Below, one piece after another: positions 10,325 to 19,753 of a DNA stretch of 64,000 nucleotides. The notes under the pieces are model-generated. The model had not been told where the DNA came from. It saw nothing but the letters and a program-made list of their open reading frames with translations, and searched no databases. The DNA lies in assembly GCF_003171515.1 (NCBI RefSeq), contig NC_089390.1, positions 7,068,001-7,132,000 of the forward strand, given 5' to 3'. Position 1 is the first letter of the stretch, and every line of letters starts with the position of its first letter. The stretch is from Pyrenophora tritici-repentis (taxonomy: Eukaryota; Ascomycota; Dothideomycetes; Pleosporales; Pleosporaceae). Made by a program: the position numbers and the translations under genes.

Positions 10325-12019
10325 ATGCCGCCCAAGCGCCAGCGTAAGCCGAAGCAGCCATTCGATCAAGGCGTTAACCCGTCCTCCCAGAAGCGTAGAG
10401 CGCCAGCAACTAGACAAAATCCTACCCATTTAACGCCTAAACGTGTCCGCCGTGAGGCGCTGCCGTCGCCTCCAGCGACTGCCCCGCCGCGCCGTCAAAG
10501 CCCGTTGTCCGAGCCTGAGCTGCAAGCCACCCAAACAGCTGCCTCCGCGCAAGCTGAAGATATCGTTGGCGAGGATGAGGATACTTTCGAGGATGGAGAT
10601 GGCGATCCGCTGCCTGAGGATGAGGATGAGATCGCTGCTAAGGGCGCTGCCGGTAGTGTTGAGGATGAGGGAGAGCCAGCGTACCGACGTCAAGAAGGCA
10701 CTCCATGGCTGCCTCGCTCATCGCAAGCGCTAGAGGATGAGGTTAATCCTGTACTGCGCGTTAGGTGGAGGGCTTGCCTTGGTGGTGATATGGAGAAACA
10801 CTTTATTCCTGAAGCTGCCGATAGCGAGCACGGCGTACGGCTGTACTCGCTGCATTTCGACGACCTATGGCAGTGGGTAGATGACGTTGTTGCAGAATTA
10901 CGGCCAAAAAGAGCGAAGATCTCATCTGTTTGCACTGTTGTTTACCCAGCTAAGCAGGCCAAACGCGAGCGCGCGATAAAGCGATTGCGGCGAGGTGTTG
11001 ATGCAACGTGGAATAGCTTTCAGCGCCTTGTTGTAGAGGTTGATAACTATGTCAGCGAGCCAGTAAACGTCGATTTCGAGCTCATCTTGGCTGAAATTCC
11101 AGGGGAGCAGCAGCCGTTGCCAACGGTTGTCGACGGTCCTCGTCGACGCACCGCAACGGTGATTCAAGAGGAGGGGCTTGCTGGTGTAATAGCAGCTGAA
11201 CAAGCAGGTAGCGGGCATGCTATTGCTATCCGGGATAGATGGCGCTGTACAGATACCCATTGCGAGAACTATCCTTATTGCTGCTGGATGGCGCCAACAG
11301 CGAGGCAGCCAGCGCGCTTCGAAGATCACCTCTTTGTCAACGGCAACATTATCTCCATGTGGGCAAGAGCAATTACAGCGAGAAGGGCAACGTACGATGA
11401 GCCATCTGATGATGTACGGCTTGCAATTTTGAGAGCAAAGGACCTGCGGGTGCATGAGAAAACGCGCAAGTTGCGGGCGGCTGGAGATGGCGACGATGAT
11501 ATCAAAAGCTTAACAAAACTGCTCATCGTTGGACAGCTTGAGCGGATGAACAGGCAACCTCAACAGGAGTCTAACTTGCAGGCAGCTGCACCAACGATAA
11601 CAAGAGCTGAGGTATCTAGTGCATCTCAGTGGGCGCCTATCCGATATGATCATGAGCAGGAGATTAACGAGCATACTAGTAATTTCTTTAACTACCTTAA
11701 GTTAAAATTTCCTACAGTTGGAGAGGACATTAACGAGCTTTATAAGACTCTTGTTATTGACGGAGCTATGGATATCAACCTCTTGATGCAGCCATCTGGT
11801 GATATCTTGAAGTTGTGGACGCAGCATTTCAAGCAGCCTTCTGGCTGGTTTTTCACGCTACAAAACACTGCAAAAGAATGGCAAGCTGGGTACCAGGGTC
11901 TCACAGATCGTAACTGGAGACGAGTCGAACGTTGTAAGAAAAGAGAAGAGATTGCGCGCAAGAAATTGGTGGTTGAACCGTCTAGCAGTGTTGTGGAGGA
12001 TGATGGCGAGAATGCTTGA
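10325..12019 (+). CDS. Transposon-borne accessory protein of unknown function
   Basis: Intact single-exon frame of 564 residues. The ATG at 10325 (MPPKRQRKPKQ) is the first in frame. Residues 1-60 are basic and Pro-rich with NLS-like clusters (PPKRQRKPK; PKRVRREA). Residues ~75-125 are acidic. A central globular region contains RWRACLGGDMEKHF, LHFDDLWQWVDDVV and a Cys/His group CTDTHCENYPYCCW at about 308-322 that could bind zinc. The C-terminus has a predicted helical GWFFTLQNTAKEWQ segment and a basic tail. I recognise no family. It lies between the same terminal repeats as the transposase and is convergent with it, so it is cargo or an accessory factor, for example in DNA binding or regulation; that role is inference. 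Confidence 0.8.
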   Translation: MPPKRQRKPKQPFDQGVNPSSQKRRAPATRQNPTHLTPKRVRREALPSPPATAPPRRQSPLSEPELQATQTAASAQAEDIVGEDEDTFEDGDGDPLPEDEDEIAAKGAAGSVEDEGEPAYRRQEGTPWLPRSSQALEDEVNPVLRVRWRACLGGDMEKHFIPEAADSEHGVRLYSLHFDDLWQWVDDVVAELRPKRAKISSVCTVVYPAKQAKRERAIKRLRRGVDATWNSFQRLVVEVDNYVSEPVNVDFELILAEIPGEQQPLPTVVDGPRRRTATVIQEEGLAGVIAAEQAGSGHAIAIRDRWRCTDTHCENYPYCCWMAPTARQPARFEDHLFVNGNIISMWARAITARRATYDEPSDDVRLAILRAKDLRVHEKTRKLRAAGDGDDDIKSLTKLLIVGQLERMNRQPQQESNLQAAAPTITRAEVSSASQWAPIRYDHEQEINEHTSNFFNYLKLKFPTVGEDINELYKTLVIDGAMDINLLMQPSGDILKLWTQHFKQPSGWFFTLQNTAKEWQAGYQGLTDRNWRRVERCKKREEIARKKLVVEPSSSVVEDDGENA

Positions 12020-12322
12020 AGCTTAGTGGCCTGAGCGTTTTTGGTGACAGCGGCCCGTGCCCGCTATAGTGTTGAGGTTTTTCAGGCGTTTCAAATGCGC
12101 TGCAACAATAGTCTATTTGGATAGCCCTATGTACAACACTACAACGTTATGCGATTATAACAGGTTAACTTCCTAAGATAGTTCTATATGTATAGAAATA
12201 GCTCTTATTTTTTAGAATTATTAAATCGCTTTTGTGGGTTGCGCATTAAGGTGTAATCGTTCGCATTTGTATGGTATCATCTACCTATAGAAACGTACTG
12301 TGGCATCCATTTAAAAGCACAA
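12020..12322. other. A/T-rich spacer between the two transposon genes
   Basis: About 300 nt separate the two convergent stop codons. It is noticeably A/T-rich (for example the TATGTATAGAAATAGCTC and TTTTTTAGAATTATTAAATC stretches) and probably carries both 3' ends. No gene was seen. Confidence 0.6.
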
Positions 12323-13297
12323 TTAATAGGGATAGCCACACCTATGGAACCAGCTTCTGCAGTTAATATTACAGCACACCAGCTGCGCTGCATACTCAAG
12401 AAAGACCCCAAAGTCAATGAAGTTCTCCGCTTGCGCTGAATTCCTTTTCATCCACCCCTTGAGCTGCTTAAAGCTCTTCTCGATGGGGTTGAAATCTGGT
12501 GAGTATGGCGGCAGATACTCAAGGAGTACTCCAGCACTTTGGCAAAGCACCCGTACACGCTCTGATCGATGGATGGAGGCGTTATCAAGCACGATTACTG
12601 AGGCTGGCCCTGGGTGAGGATTGCAGAACGGCAGCACTTGAAACTCTAAGAAGTCTTCTAGGATCTCAGATGTAATCGCGCCTTGAAAGATCTTATAGCT
12701 TATGTAGCCATCTATCGTCATGGCTGGCAGCAGCGACCACCGTTCTGATCGCCTGAAGCTGTGTGATAGCTCCACCGGCTCCCCGATTGGAGACCAGCCA
12801 TACTTGCGGTCGCCCGTACGCTCATTGCAGGCGCTCTCGTCCAACGCAACGATCTGCTCCGCCTTATAGTGTTGCGCCATCCTGGCAAGATAGAGGCGGC
12901 GGAGTGGCTCACTCTGCTCCTTTGCCCGCTTTGTTGCAAGCTTGCGAGACCATCTCATCTTCTCTAGCTCTCGGTAAACGCTCGCAAGGCTTATCCTAAC
13001 GTCGTACTCGTCGTACAAGAAGTCCCTCATCTCATCCATGTATGCGCCCGGTGAGCCATTGAGGTATGCCTGAAGGCCTTCGCGCTGAGCTTGCCGGAGT
13101 ATAGATGGCCGCCCAAGTCGAACGCAGCGCGGCGGATAAGGCACGCCCCAAAACTCTAAGCTCAACCTCAGCTTTGCTACTGTGTTACGGCTCGCACCTG
13201 TAGCTCTAGAGATGGCTCGATCACTTTCGCAGGCAGCAATTCGGTCGAGGATAGCCTGGAGAACAGCGGGCTGCAAGCGGTGGCCGGTGCCTGGCAT
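12323..13297 (-). CDS. Tc1/mariner-class DDE transposase (DD34E)
   Basis: Intact frame of 324 residues. The ATG at 13297 (MPGTGHRLQP) is used because the open frame upstream has only TTG/GTG. An N-terminal helix-turn-helix region spans about 12-60 (SDRAISRATGASRNTVAKLR, then a GRPS motif at 62-65), followed by a second DNA-binding part ending in SLASVYRELEKM. The catalytic DDE_3-type core has D153 (VALDESACNE), D238 (VIVLDNASIH) and E273 (SPDFNPIEKSF). Exactly 34 residues lie between the last two. All catalytic residues are present, so the enzyme looks functional. It would cut and rejoin the element at TA sites in the nucleus. Confidence 0.93.
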   Translation of the reverse strand: MPGTGHRLQPAVLQAILDRIAACESDRAISRATGASRNTVAKLRLSLEFWGVPYPPRCVRLGRPSILRQAQREGLQAYLNGSPGAYMDEMRDFLYDEYDVRISLASVYRELEKMRWSRKLATKRAKEQSEPLRRLYLARMAQHYKAEQIVALDESACNERTGDRKYGWSPIGEPVELSHSFRRSERWSLLPAMTIDGYISYKIFQGAITSEILEDFLEFQVLPFCNPHPGPASVIVLDNASIHRSERVRVLCQSAGVLLEYLPPYSPDFNPIEKSFKQLKGWMKRNSAQAENFIDFGVFLEYAAQLVCCNINCRSWFHRCGYPY

Positions 13298-13399
13298 CGC
13301 GATGAGATGGGCTCGAGAAAATTGCAACACCAAAAACGCGAGTCAGTAGAGGCGATCGCAGCAAACAATGAACTTCAAATACGTTGTGGGTGTTAGAAA

Positions 13400-13502
13400 G
13401 CGTGGCTGCATCGATTTACTAACAAATTACTATAGGAGTTGATGTTCTTGGCCACCAAGCCAACCAGATCCAGGTGGCTCAAGGTATTTCGAGAAACACC
13501 CA
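13400..13502 (-). repeat. Right terminal inverted repeat of the transposon
   Basis: Reverse complement of the left terminal repeat. The core at about 13412-13491 matches with about four substitutions. The adjacent TA at 13503-13504 is the presumed target duplication. Confidence 0.85.
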
Positions 13503-14381
13503 TAATGGCAGGTAGACAGGCCAGATCAGCCCAACCAACCCTCCCATGGGCGGCGCTTTAGTCGGGATTCCGAACCAAGCAAGCTGCACACATTTGTTTA
13601 CTGTAATAAGAGCATGCGGTGGCGCAGGCTCTATGGCATAGCTCCACGAGATGATCACATCCGAGCCAGTACTGCACGGCTCGTTGGACCAGCTTTCCGT
13701 AGTGGCATCGGAGCCAGGCTTGCGCTTGATGCTACAATGTTCCGTACCACCACCAATAGTGACATCAAATTCGTAATCGCAGCCAGAGTTGTCCGCTGAA
13801 CAATGACGAGTCGCGTTTGCAATGGACCAAGTTTCGCCTGCACCGAATTTGGGGGTTGAAACCGCAGGGACTTGACTAGGTGACTCGCGTTGCTTAACAT
13901 GTCGTTGTTTAGGTATTTGAGTAGGTGCATCGCGTTGCTCAAGGTCTCGTTGTGCAGGAGTGGGGGTGGGAGTAGGTGTCTTCTGGGGTTGGCGTCGCTC
14001 AAGGGCTTCGCCTGCTTCAGGAATGCCATGATTGTGATGAGGTTTAGGACTTCCTTGAAATTTGGGAGTACCACGAGCAGGTTAGGGCTGCGGACTTTGT
14101 GCCTGGCTTTGCACAAGATCTCTTTGCACGGGAGTGTGATGAGGAGCAGGTGTCTTCTGAGGTTGGCGTCGCTCAAGGTCTCCGCCTGCTTCAGGGGTGC
14201 CATGATGATGGTGGGGTTTAGGACTTCCATGAGGAATGGGAGTAACACCAGGAGGATCGGGCTGCGGGTTGGGAGTTTGTTCCTCGCCTAGCTCGATGCG
14301 TTTATCCATAGGGGAGGCGCGTGGCAAAGCAGAAACACCTGATGAGAGGAGAAAAGCAAACAAGAAAGCTCTGGGCAACAT
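13479..14381 (-). pseudogene. Secreted repeat/Cys-rich protein gene, with internal stop and transposon-altered 3' end
   Basis: The ATG at 14381 opens a frame with a clear signal peptide (MLPRAFLFAFLLSSGVSA). A Pro/His/Gln-rich region made of two imperfect 174-nt (58-codon) repeats follows. A TAA at 14082-14084 interrupts this frame after 99 codons. The same frame then stays open for about 200 codons and encodes the second repeat plus a compact domain with five Cys and several Trp (WSIANATRHC, CDYEFDV, WSNEPC). The final codons read into the transposon end and stop at 13479. The domain resembles fungal small secreted proteins of unknown role, and an effector-like function is only a guess. A spliced-out stop is possible (a 42-nt in-frame GTCC...CAAG candidate), but it would be very short. 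Confidence 0.65.
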
Positions 14382-15637
14382 TTTAGGAATTATCAGTGTA
14401 AGAACTGAGTCAAGTAGAGGAGTAGATGTGTCGAGGGTGGTGTAGACAGCTAGTGATGGGAGGTGACAACGTACTGGGCTGAACCTATGGCCAATTTATC
14501 CTCTCTAGAGAAGGTCAGAGCCATGCCAGTCTTGATGATCTGCCAGTATATCGGATGCCCTCGGATGTCTGGTGTGGTTGGCATGACACCGGCGAACTTA
14601 CCCAGTCTTCGACGTCTTGATGTGACTTGGACTGAGTGACATGGAAACCCAAACGGTAATAGTGTCATCGCTTCAGGAAGGCTCCCTCTTGGCGAGTAAT
14701 CAAATTACTATGCCCATTTGAATCATCCAACACGAGGATTGTCAATACGATGGGGAAAACGAGCGACATCAAGTTTAACACGAGGCCGGAGACTTTGGCG
14801 ATGGCTCAGAATGTAAATCGGCGATCGTCTCGCGAACTTGATGGTACATTGGAAAAGATCGTCTTAGGACTTTGCCGTGGTAGCGGTGGTGTGAACATGC
14901 TGATGCTCGTACAACTCCACCAACGTAACCGCATATACGACGGCGTGAGTGGATCGTCTCACTGAATGACCGTATGTAGCGTAGTTGGCAATACTGAAAT
15001 TTGCCATGTTCCGCTTCGACCTGTTATAGTGCTCACCCTCAAATCTGCTCTGAGACAGATTCCCAAGTTCTGACTTGAACCCTTACGATGTTTACTGTCG
15101 ACGTTGCTATTTTGAAATTTTTATGTCGCCGTATGGACGTATTGGACATCGGCGAACCCAGCATGCTCCACAGTGAGTACAAGGAGTTTTTCATAAACCG
15201 CCAGCCTTTTTTCAAAACACAGACTCATGATGCCGCTTTGGAGATGCAAACTAGCCACCCTGTCCTTGCCTAAGTCACTTTCAATTTTTGGAGCTTGGAC
15301 TGTTGGACTTGTACAAAAGGCATTTGAATTTCGCTGAGCAAGTATGATTTGTTAGTTGAGATCCTATGGCACTTTTACATGTGCAACAGAACTGTGGACT
15401 ATGCGCTGCGAGCGGCATCAAGAACCAGTGCAGCTTGTAAAGAGGAAGTGACGGTGGTATTGTCAAATCGGGAAGACCCGCCGAACATAGTGGCATTATA
15501 CCATATTAGGATAGCGTTAGTCCTTAGTGCCACGGTTGCGCCAGGTCTGGATGTCTCGATCCGTCGTCATCAGTGATCTAAGGCTCACCCACACCAGGTT
15601 GACGGAACAGACATTACTCTTTCGAATACGTCTGTGC
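14382..15637. other. Intergenic region, divergent between secreted-protein gene and PRXL2-like gene
   Basis: About 1.25 kb serving as the promoter side of both neighbours. Only short open frames without recognisable products occur here, and no RNA gene was seen. Confidence 0.5.
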
Positions 15638-16610
15638 ATGATGACCGTTCCATCGTATACATCCACCGATACGGATGCTGCCAACGCGCATACCGCACCA
15701 ACTCCCGACGAGCTAACGCAAGCGCTGAAGGTGGAGGTCTATGATCACGAGGGCAAGACAAAGACATTGGGGGAGCTTGCTCAGGGGAAACGGACCGTTC
15801 TGGTGTTTACTCGGCACTTCTGTAAGTCACAGTGGAGAAGAAATCGTGAAACAACCTTCCGAGTCACTGCACATTCCGTGGAAGGCATGGCAAGCCCCAT
15901 GACGTTACCCTGTTGTGCATCATTCACGAAACTCTATTGCAAGCTGAACGGGACACACTAACATTCTCACCAGGGTGCTTAAACTGCCAAGCTTACGTTC
16001 GGTGCATTTCCAAGTCTATACCTCCTTCGAACCTTCCTCCAAATACTCAAAGTACGCACTCTTCGGCCGTCTATGTGAGATGTCAATCTTAACAATTTCC
16101 TAGTACTCATCATAGGCAATGGCTCCTACCAACCCATCGACACCTACGCCACCAACTCCTCATCTGCATATCCCATCTATACAGATCCCACGCTCCGCCT
16201 GCACTCACTGTTCAAGTTCAAGTCTGCCCTCAAAGAAGGAAAGGCTGGCGACGAGCAGAGAGACTACATGCGGAACGAGGGTAGTGCCATGAGCAGGGTG
16301 TGGGGTGGTATCAAGGGTGCGTTGGGAACTCTGCAACATGTGACTTATGTGGGACCAAAGGCCTTGAATGGTGGAGAGATGATTCTTTCTGCTGGTGAGT
16401 ATACGAAATGATTGCTATGTGCTGAAATGTGTATGCTGACTGGTTTGGGTAGATGGTCAATGCGAGTACATGTACCGCATGCAGAACACGGTGGATCACA
16501 CCAATGTTTCGGAACTTGCGAGGTTGATTGGTGTTGAGTGTGATGTGGAAGGAGGTGAAGATAAGACGCAACAAGCTTGCGGTGATTCGTGCGCCGTGGA
16601 GGCAAAGTAG
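15638..16610 (+). CDS. AhpC/TSA-type thioredoxin-fold protein (PRXL2C/AAED1-like)
   Basis: Four exons, 15638-15821, 15974-16051, 16104-16394 and 16453-16610, join to 236 residues. The second exon joins to give FTRHFWCLNCQAYV, the signature CxxC-type redox site of this peroxiredoxin-like group. Later segments include ILIIGNGSYQPID, TLRLHSLFKFKS and a conserved GGEMILSADGQCEYMYRM. Members share the AhpC/TSA fold and are thought to act in thiol redox control in the cytosol. The enzymatic activity is not established for the family. The introns are 152, 52 and 58 nt. The stop lies in a triplicated 9-nt unit GGCAAAGTA, giving three in-frame stops in a row. MMTVPSY at 15638 is the chosen start; an in-frame ATG at 15551 is less likely. 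Confidence 0.88.
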
Positions 16611-16627
16611 GCAAAGTAGGCAAAGTA
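16601..16627 (+). repeat. Triplicated 9-nt unit over a stop codon
   Basis: GGCAAAGTA occurs three times head to tail at 16601-16609, 16610-16618 and 16619-16627. The stop codon of the upstream gene is formed at the first junction and repeats in frame at the next two. Confidence 0.9.
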
Positions 16628-18305
16628 ATACTGTAGTAGAGGCTTTTTCCTCATACATAGTCTGCTGCCCTTTCCGGGTCTCTCTACACTTATGTATTAC
16701 CCATATCATGTACCTGATTTATTGTGTTCTCTGTATTTGCAACATAATTCTTCATGATATATAATCAGTGTATCCTCAGCATGCTGATAACACCACTCGA
16801 TTCGTTTAGACCAAACACAAGCCTAGGCATCTTATCTTCCTCGTCGATACCCCTTTTGCAAACTCTCATTGGCCTTTCGCCAACGTCATTCTTCACTTTA
16901 TCCTATTTTGTTCAACGTGCAAATATCTAGGACTTAACTTGTGGGGTCATTTTTATTGAAGCAGCGTGACTTTGATCTATGGAAATGCACTATGCGAGAC
17001 AATCAAGCTGGAGATGACTGTATTCAGTATCCGACACTCGTAGAATGAATCGTATGACACTTGCAAACTAGTTACTGGAAGTTCAGTGGCGTCTCAATCA
17101 TCTGTGGACTTCTGTGAGATTGCTGAGTCAAAGTTCTCTGCTGTTTCCAGACGACGAGATCATAGTAATTCTTGTCATAGTGCTCGATAGTGAAAGGGTT
17201 GTAGTTTGCGACATGTCCATAGCTCAGAGTGCTGAATTCTAACAAGAAATCGATGTAAGGGCTGCAGATTTACTTCGCTAACATATCAGAAACAGCCGGG
17301 ACAAATGAGACACACCTAATTTCCCTCTAACAATTCAAGTTACGTTTTAAATCATCCATTTCAAAGCCGACAATGGGAACACTGGATAAATCGCAACTGG
17401 TAGAAGGAGGCAGGTAACCGTTATCGATATCAAGGCTTCAAATTTCAAAACCCTTTATGATAAGATCCCGGAATACTACCTTCCCATATCCATTAAGATC
17501 AAAGAGCTCAGAACAACGACATTTAGTTTCAAGTGAACAGCCGTTCAGTTGACAGAAACCTGGATTTAAAACCCAAACTCGTGAACTATGATCCAGTCTG
17601 AGAGCACGTGTATTATATGTATTGGACTTAAGAAACAGTGATAACCACGCAGCATAAGCGAAATATCGAGGAAAGTTTCAGTGAAAATCTAGAAGATTAT
17701 TATTACCACAACCCCAAAAATGACAACAAAGACCTAAACCGATCATCAAAGCTTGCAATCTAAGTTTCAATATATCTCTCCGCCACTAATACCGCTCTTA
17801 AGCGTCTTGTTTTTGCCCTCCTACAAGTTGTAGTCGATGCCTGGCATCACTGCTAAGAACTACTTACTCTTCCGGTAGTAGATGTCCAGTACTCTTGGTC
17901 ATGAGAAGAGTCATTTGTATGAATAGGGTTGCGTTAGCTGCGGCATGTTGCGCGCTTCAAGTTAAGAGGAAGGAAATAGGTAAAGTGATGTTGCGCGAGG
18001 AGAGCGTGATAAATGGTTATTGACAGCATAACTACAAGTACGACTGGAAACTGAGGAGAAGAGATAAGTAGTTCAAATGCAAGATATATATTATACCATG
18101 TGGTCTGAATGAGTCCATCAACGCGCCTGTTGAGCATCAATGATCTAATCCATCTATGCTCCCGTATCCTATGCCGCAAGCAATGAAAGGAAAGAAAACA
18201 GATTCAAGATAACCAATAAACTCTAATTCGAAGAAAGAAAAAAACGAAACGCCTGAATTGTTGATGGGTATACTACGCAATCATACACATGAGTTGATCA
18301 TAACA
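16628..18305. other. A/T-rich gene-free interval between convergent genes
   Basis: About 1.7 kb. The part from about 16900 to 18250 is visibly more A/T-rich than its surroundings; one sampled line at 17641-17700 is 35% G+C. It has no long open frame on either strand. It could be a decayed, RIP-mutated repeat or plain spacer. No terminal repeats or protein remnants were recognised. Confidence 0.5.
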
Positions 18306-19628
18306 TTACGCGCGGCCATGGCGCAAATTCCACGTACCACCACTACCACCACCATCACCAACCGCCCTCTCATTCTGACTCCTCAACTTATTCACAGCCT
18401 CATGCTCCTTCTTCAACGCCCTCCAATCAAACTTCTCAAACGCAAAACTCCAAATCTTGTCCGCGCGCATACCCCATTTATTCCACGGCCCGTTACCAGT
18501 CGCTCTGCCCACATGCTGAACAACGCTGGGCGTGACCGCATATCGCAGCTCCCCGCGCTCGTTTGCAAAGTCCTCAGTCAAGACGTCCATGTAGCCAATG
18601 TGACGGTCTTTGAAGTATTCGACGAGCTCGCCGGCCTTGACGTTGGGGAAGACGAAAGCTTGGCTGCAGCACCCGAATTGCGACATTTCGTGAACGCCGA
18701 CGGGCATGGGGAGGACGGTGACGCGGCCGAGGCCGAAGAAAATGAGGATGAGGATGGCGAGCGAGGCGTAGGTTGCAATGAAGGTGCGGCGGGTTAGGAG
18801 GACGAGCGAAAGTTTGGTTGTGGGTTGGGCGAAGCGCACCAAGACCAGGACGACGGCAGGAATGATGCCCACGTATATGGAGTTTTTTAGGTATGTCTTC
18901 CAGTCCTCTGCGTTCCAGCCGAGGAACTCTTCCGTGTAGAATAGACGCAGGTAGAGGAAGTAGGGTTTGGCGCGCTGCAAGGCTGCTTGTTGCTCAGCCT
19001 CGTGGATGGCGGCCATTGTGCGGTGGTACCAGCCGTCGATGGCGACGGTGTCATCTTCGAACAATGCAATGTAGGGCGTGTACTGCTCCTTGCATGCATT
19101 CAAGAGGTATGTGTAGTCGAACAAGCCCTTCTCCTTGTAGTTGTTGGTTCTCTCCAAATCACGTATGTATTGCATGCGGTCGAAGCCGTAGCCGTAGGTC
19201 AGCACTTGGTCTGTAAGACCAGAGAGCCATTCTTCGTGGTACGCTGGGTGTGTCTCGGGTTTCGAGTGGGGTATGAAGACCATGAAGTATATCTCCTGTC
19301 GCTCTTCAGGCGTAAGGCCTTCGAGCAGTGAGCCGACGGTATCGGGCAGGTATTGTGCGCCGGGGCGATTGAACGAAGGTATGCCGACACATAGCTTCCT
19401 CTTCTTCTCGTCGGGCGAGGTTTTGACGACGCTGGCGGGGTTATAGGCTTCTATAAAGGCTTCCGCCTGTTGCCGGCGGATGGCAGAATAGCGGGGAGCG
19501 TATCCCTTGCGTGGGCTGAAGAAAACGGACGTGGGATCGCGAGCGGATATTGAGTTTATTGTGTAAAAGAAGCTGCATGCAATGAAGACGGTGAAGCCTA
19601 TGACAAGGCGAGAGGGCGAGAAATGCAT
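18306..19628 (-). CDS. PGAP4-like GPI-anchor glycosyltransferase (integral membrane GT)
   Basis: Single exon, 440 residues. An N-terminal membrane anchor spans about residues 8-25. A GT-A type domain begins with LCVGIPSFNRPG (80-90) and carries the metal-binding EDD motif at 191-193 (ALFEDDTVAIDGW). Two closely spaced membrane segments (about 250-270 and 283-305) interrupt the catalytic domain, which then resumes with MSQFGCCSQAFVFP and GYMDVLTEDFA. A split GT domain with an inserted membrane hairpin is the hallmark of PGAP4/TMEM246, which adds a sugar side branch to GPI anchors in the Golgi. The fungal substrate is not known to me. It is convergent with the PRXL2-like gene. Confidence 0.82.
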   Translation of the reverse strand: MHFSPSRLVIGFTVFIACSFFYTINSISARDPTSVFFSPRKGYAPRYSAIRRQQAEAFIEAYNPASVVKTSPDEKKRKLCVGIPSFNRPGAQYLPDTVGSLLEGLTPEERQEIYFMVFIPHSKPETHPAYHEEWLSGLTDQVLTYGYGFDRMQYIRDLERTNNYKEKGLFDYTYLLNACKEQYTPYIALFEDDTVAIDGWYHRTMAAIHEAEQQAALQRAKPYFLYLRLFYTEEFLGWNAEDWKTYLKNSIYVGIIPAVVLVLVRFAQPTTKLSLVLLTRRTFIATYASLAILILIFFGLGRVTVLPMPVGVHEMSQFGCCSQAFVFPNVKAGELVEYFKDRHIGYMDVLTEDFANERGELRYAVTPSVVQHVGRATGNGPWNKWGMRADKIWSFAFEKFDWRALKKEHEAVNKLRSQNERAVGDGGGSGGTWNLRHGRA

Positions 19629-19753
19629 GTTTGTGTGAACGAATGACTAGATGCTTTCAGGGGTATCGGCGCATGGCTAATCCAAAGGTCGGGGTAAAGT
19701 AGAGAACGGGGGCTGAGGAGGTCATGTCATCGTAAAGGTAGTCGTGGGTTGAG

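Larger units (their letters stand above)
10115..13502. mobile_element. Complete two-gene Tc1/mariner-class (DD34E) DNA transposon
   Basis: The element is about 3.39 kb, bounded by TA dinucleotides at 10113-10114 and 13503-13504, as expected for the TA target duplication of this superfamily. Terminal inverted repeats of about 100 nt run from the left end to about 10216 and from about 13400 to the right end. Over a ~78-nt core (CGAAATACCTTGAGCC... to ...TTGTTAGTAAAT) they differ at only about four positions. Inside are two intact convergent genes: an unknown 564-residue protein on the plus strand and a 324-residue DDE transposase on the minus strand. Each gene's promoter must lie in or next to one terminal repeat. 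Intact genes and nearly identical repeats suggest recent insertion. The outermost bases of the two ends match imperfectly, so the exact tips are inferred. Confidence 0.88.

Noticed and set aside
14047..14095. 42-nt intron that would remove the internal TAA of the secreted-protein gene
   Set aside because: It would keep the frame and contains CTAAC, but the GTCCGC donor is poor and 42 nt is shorter than other introns here; kept only as an alternative to test.
13655..14248. 197-codon minus-strand frame in the secreted-protein locus
   Set aside because: It is the off-frame reading of the repeat region; the signal-peptide frame has the Cys/Trp-rich content and is preferred.
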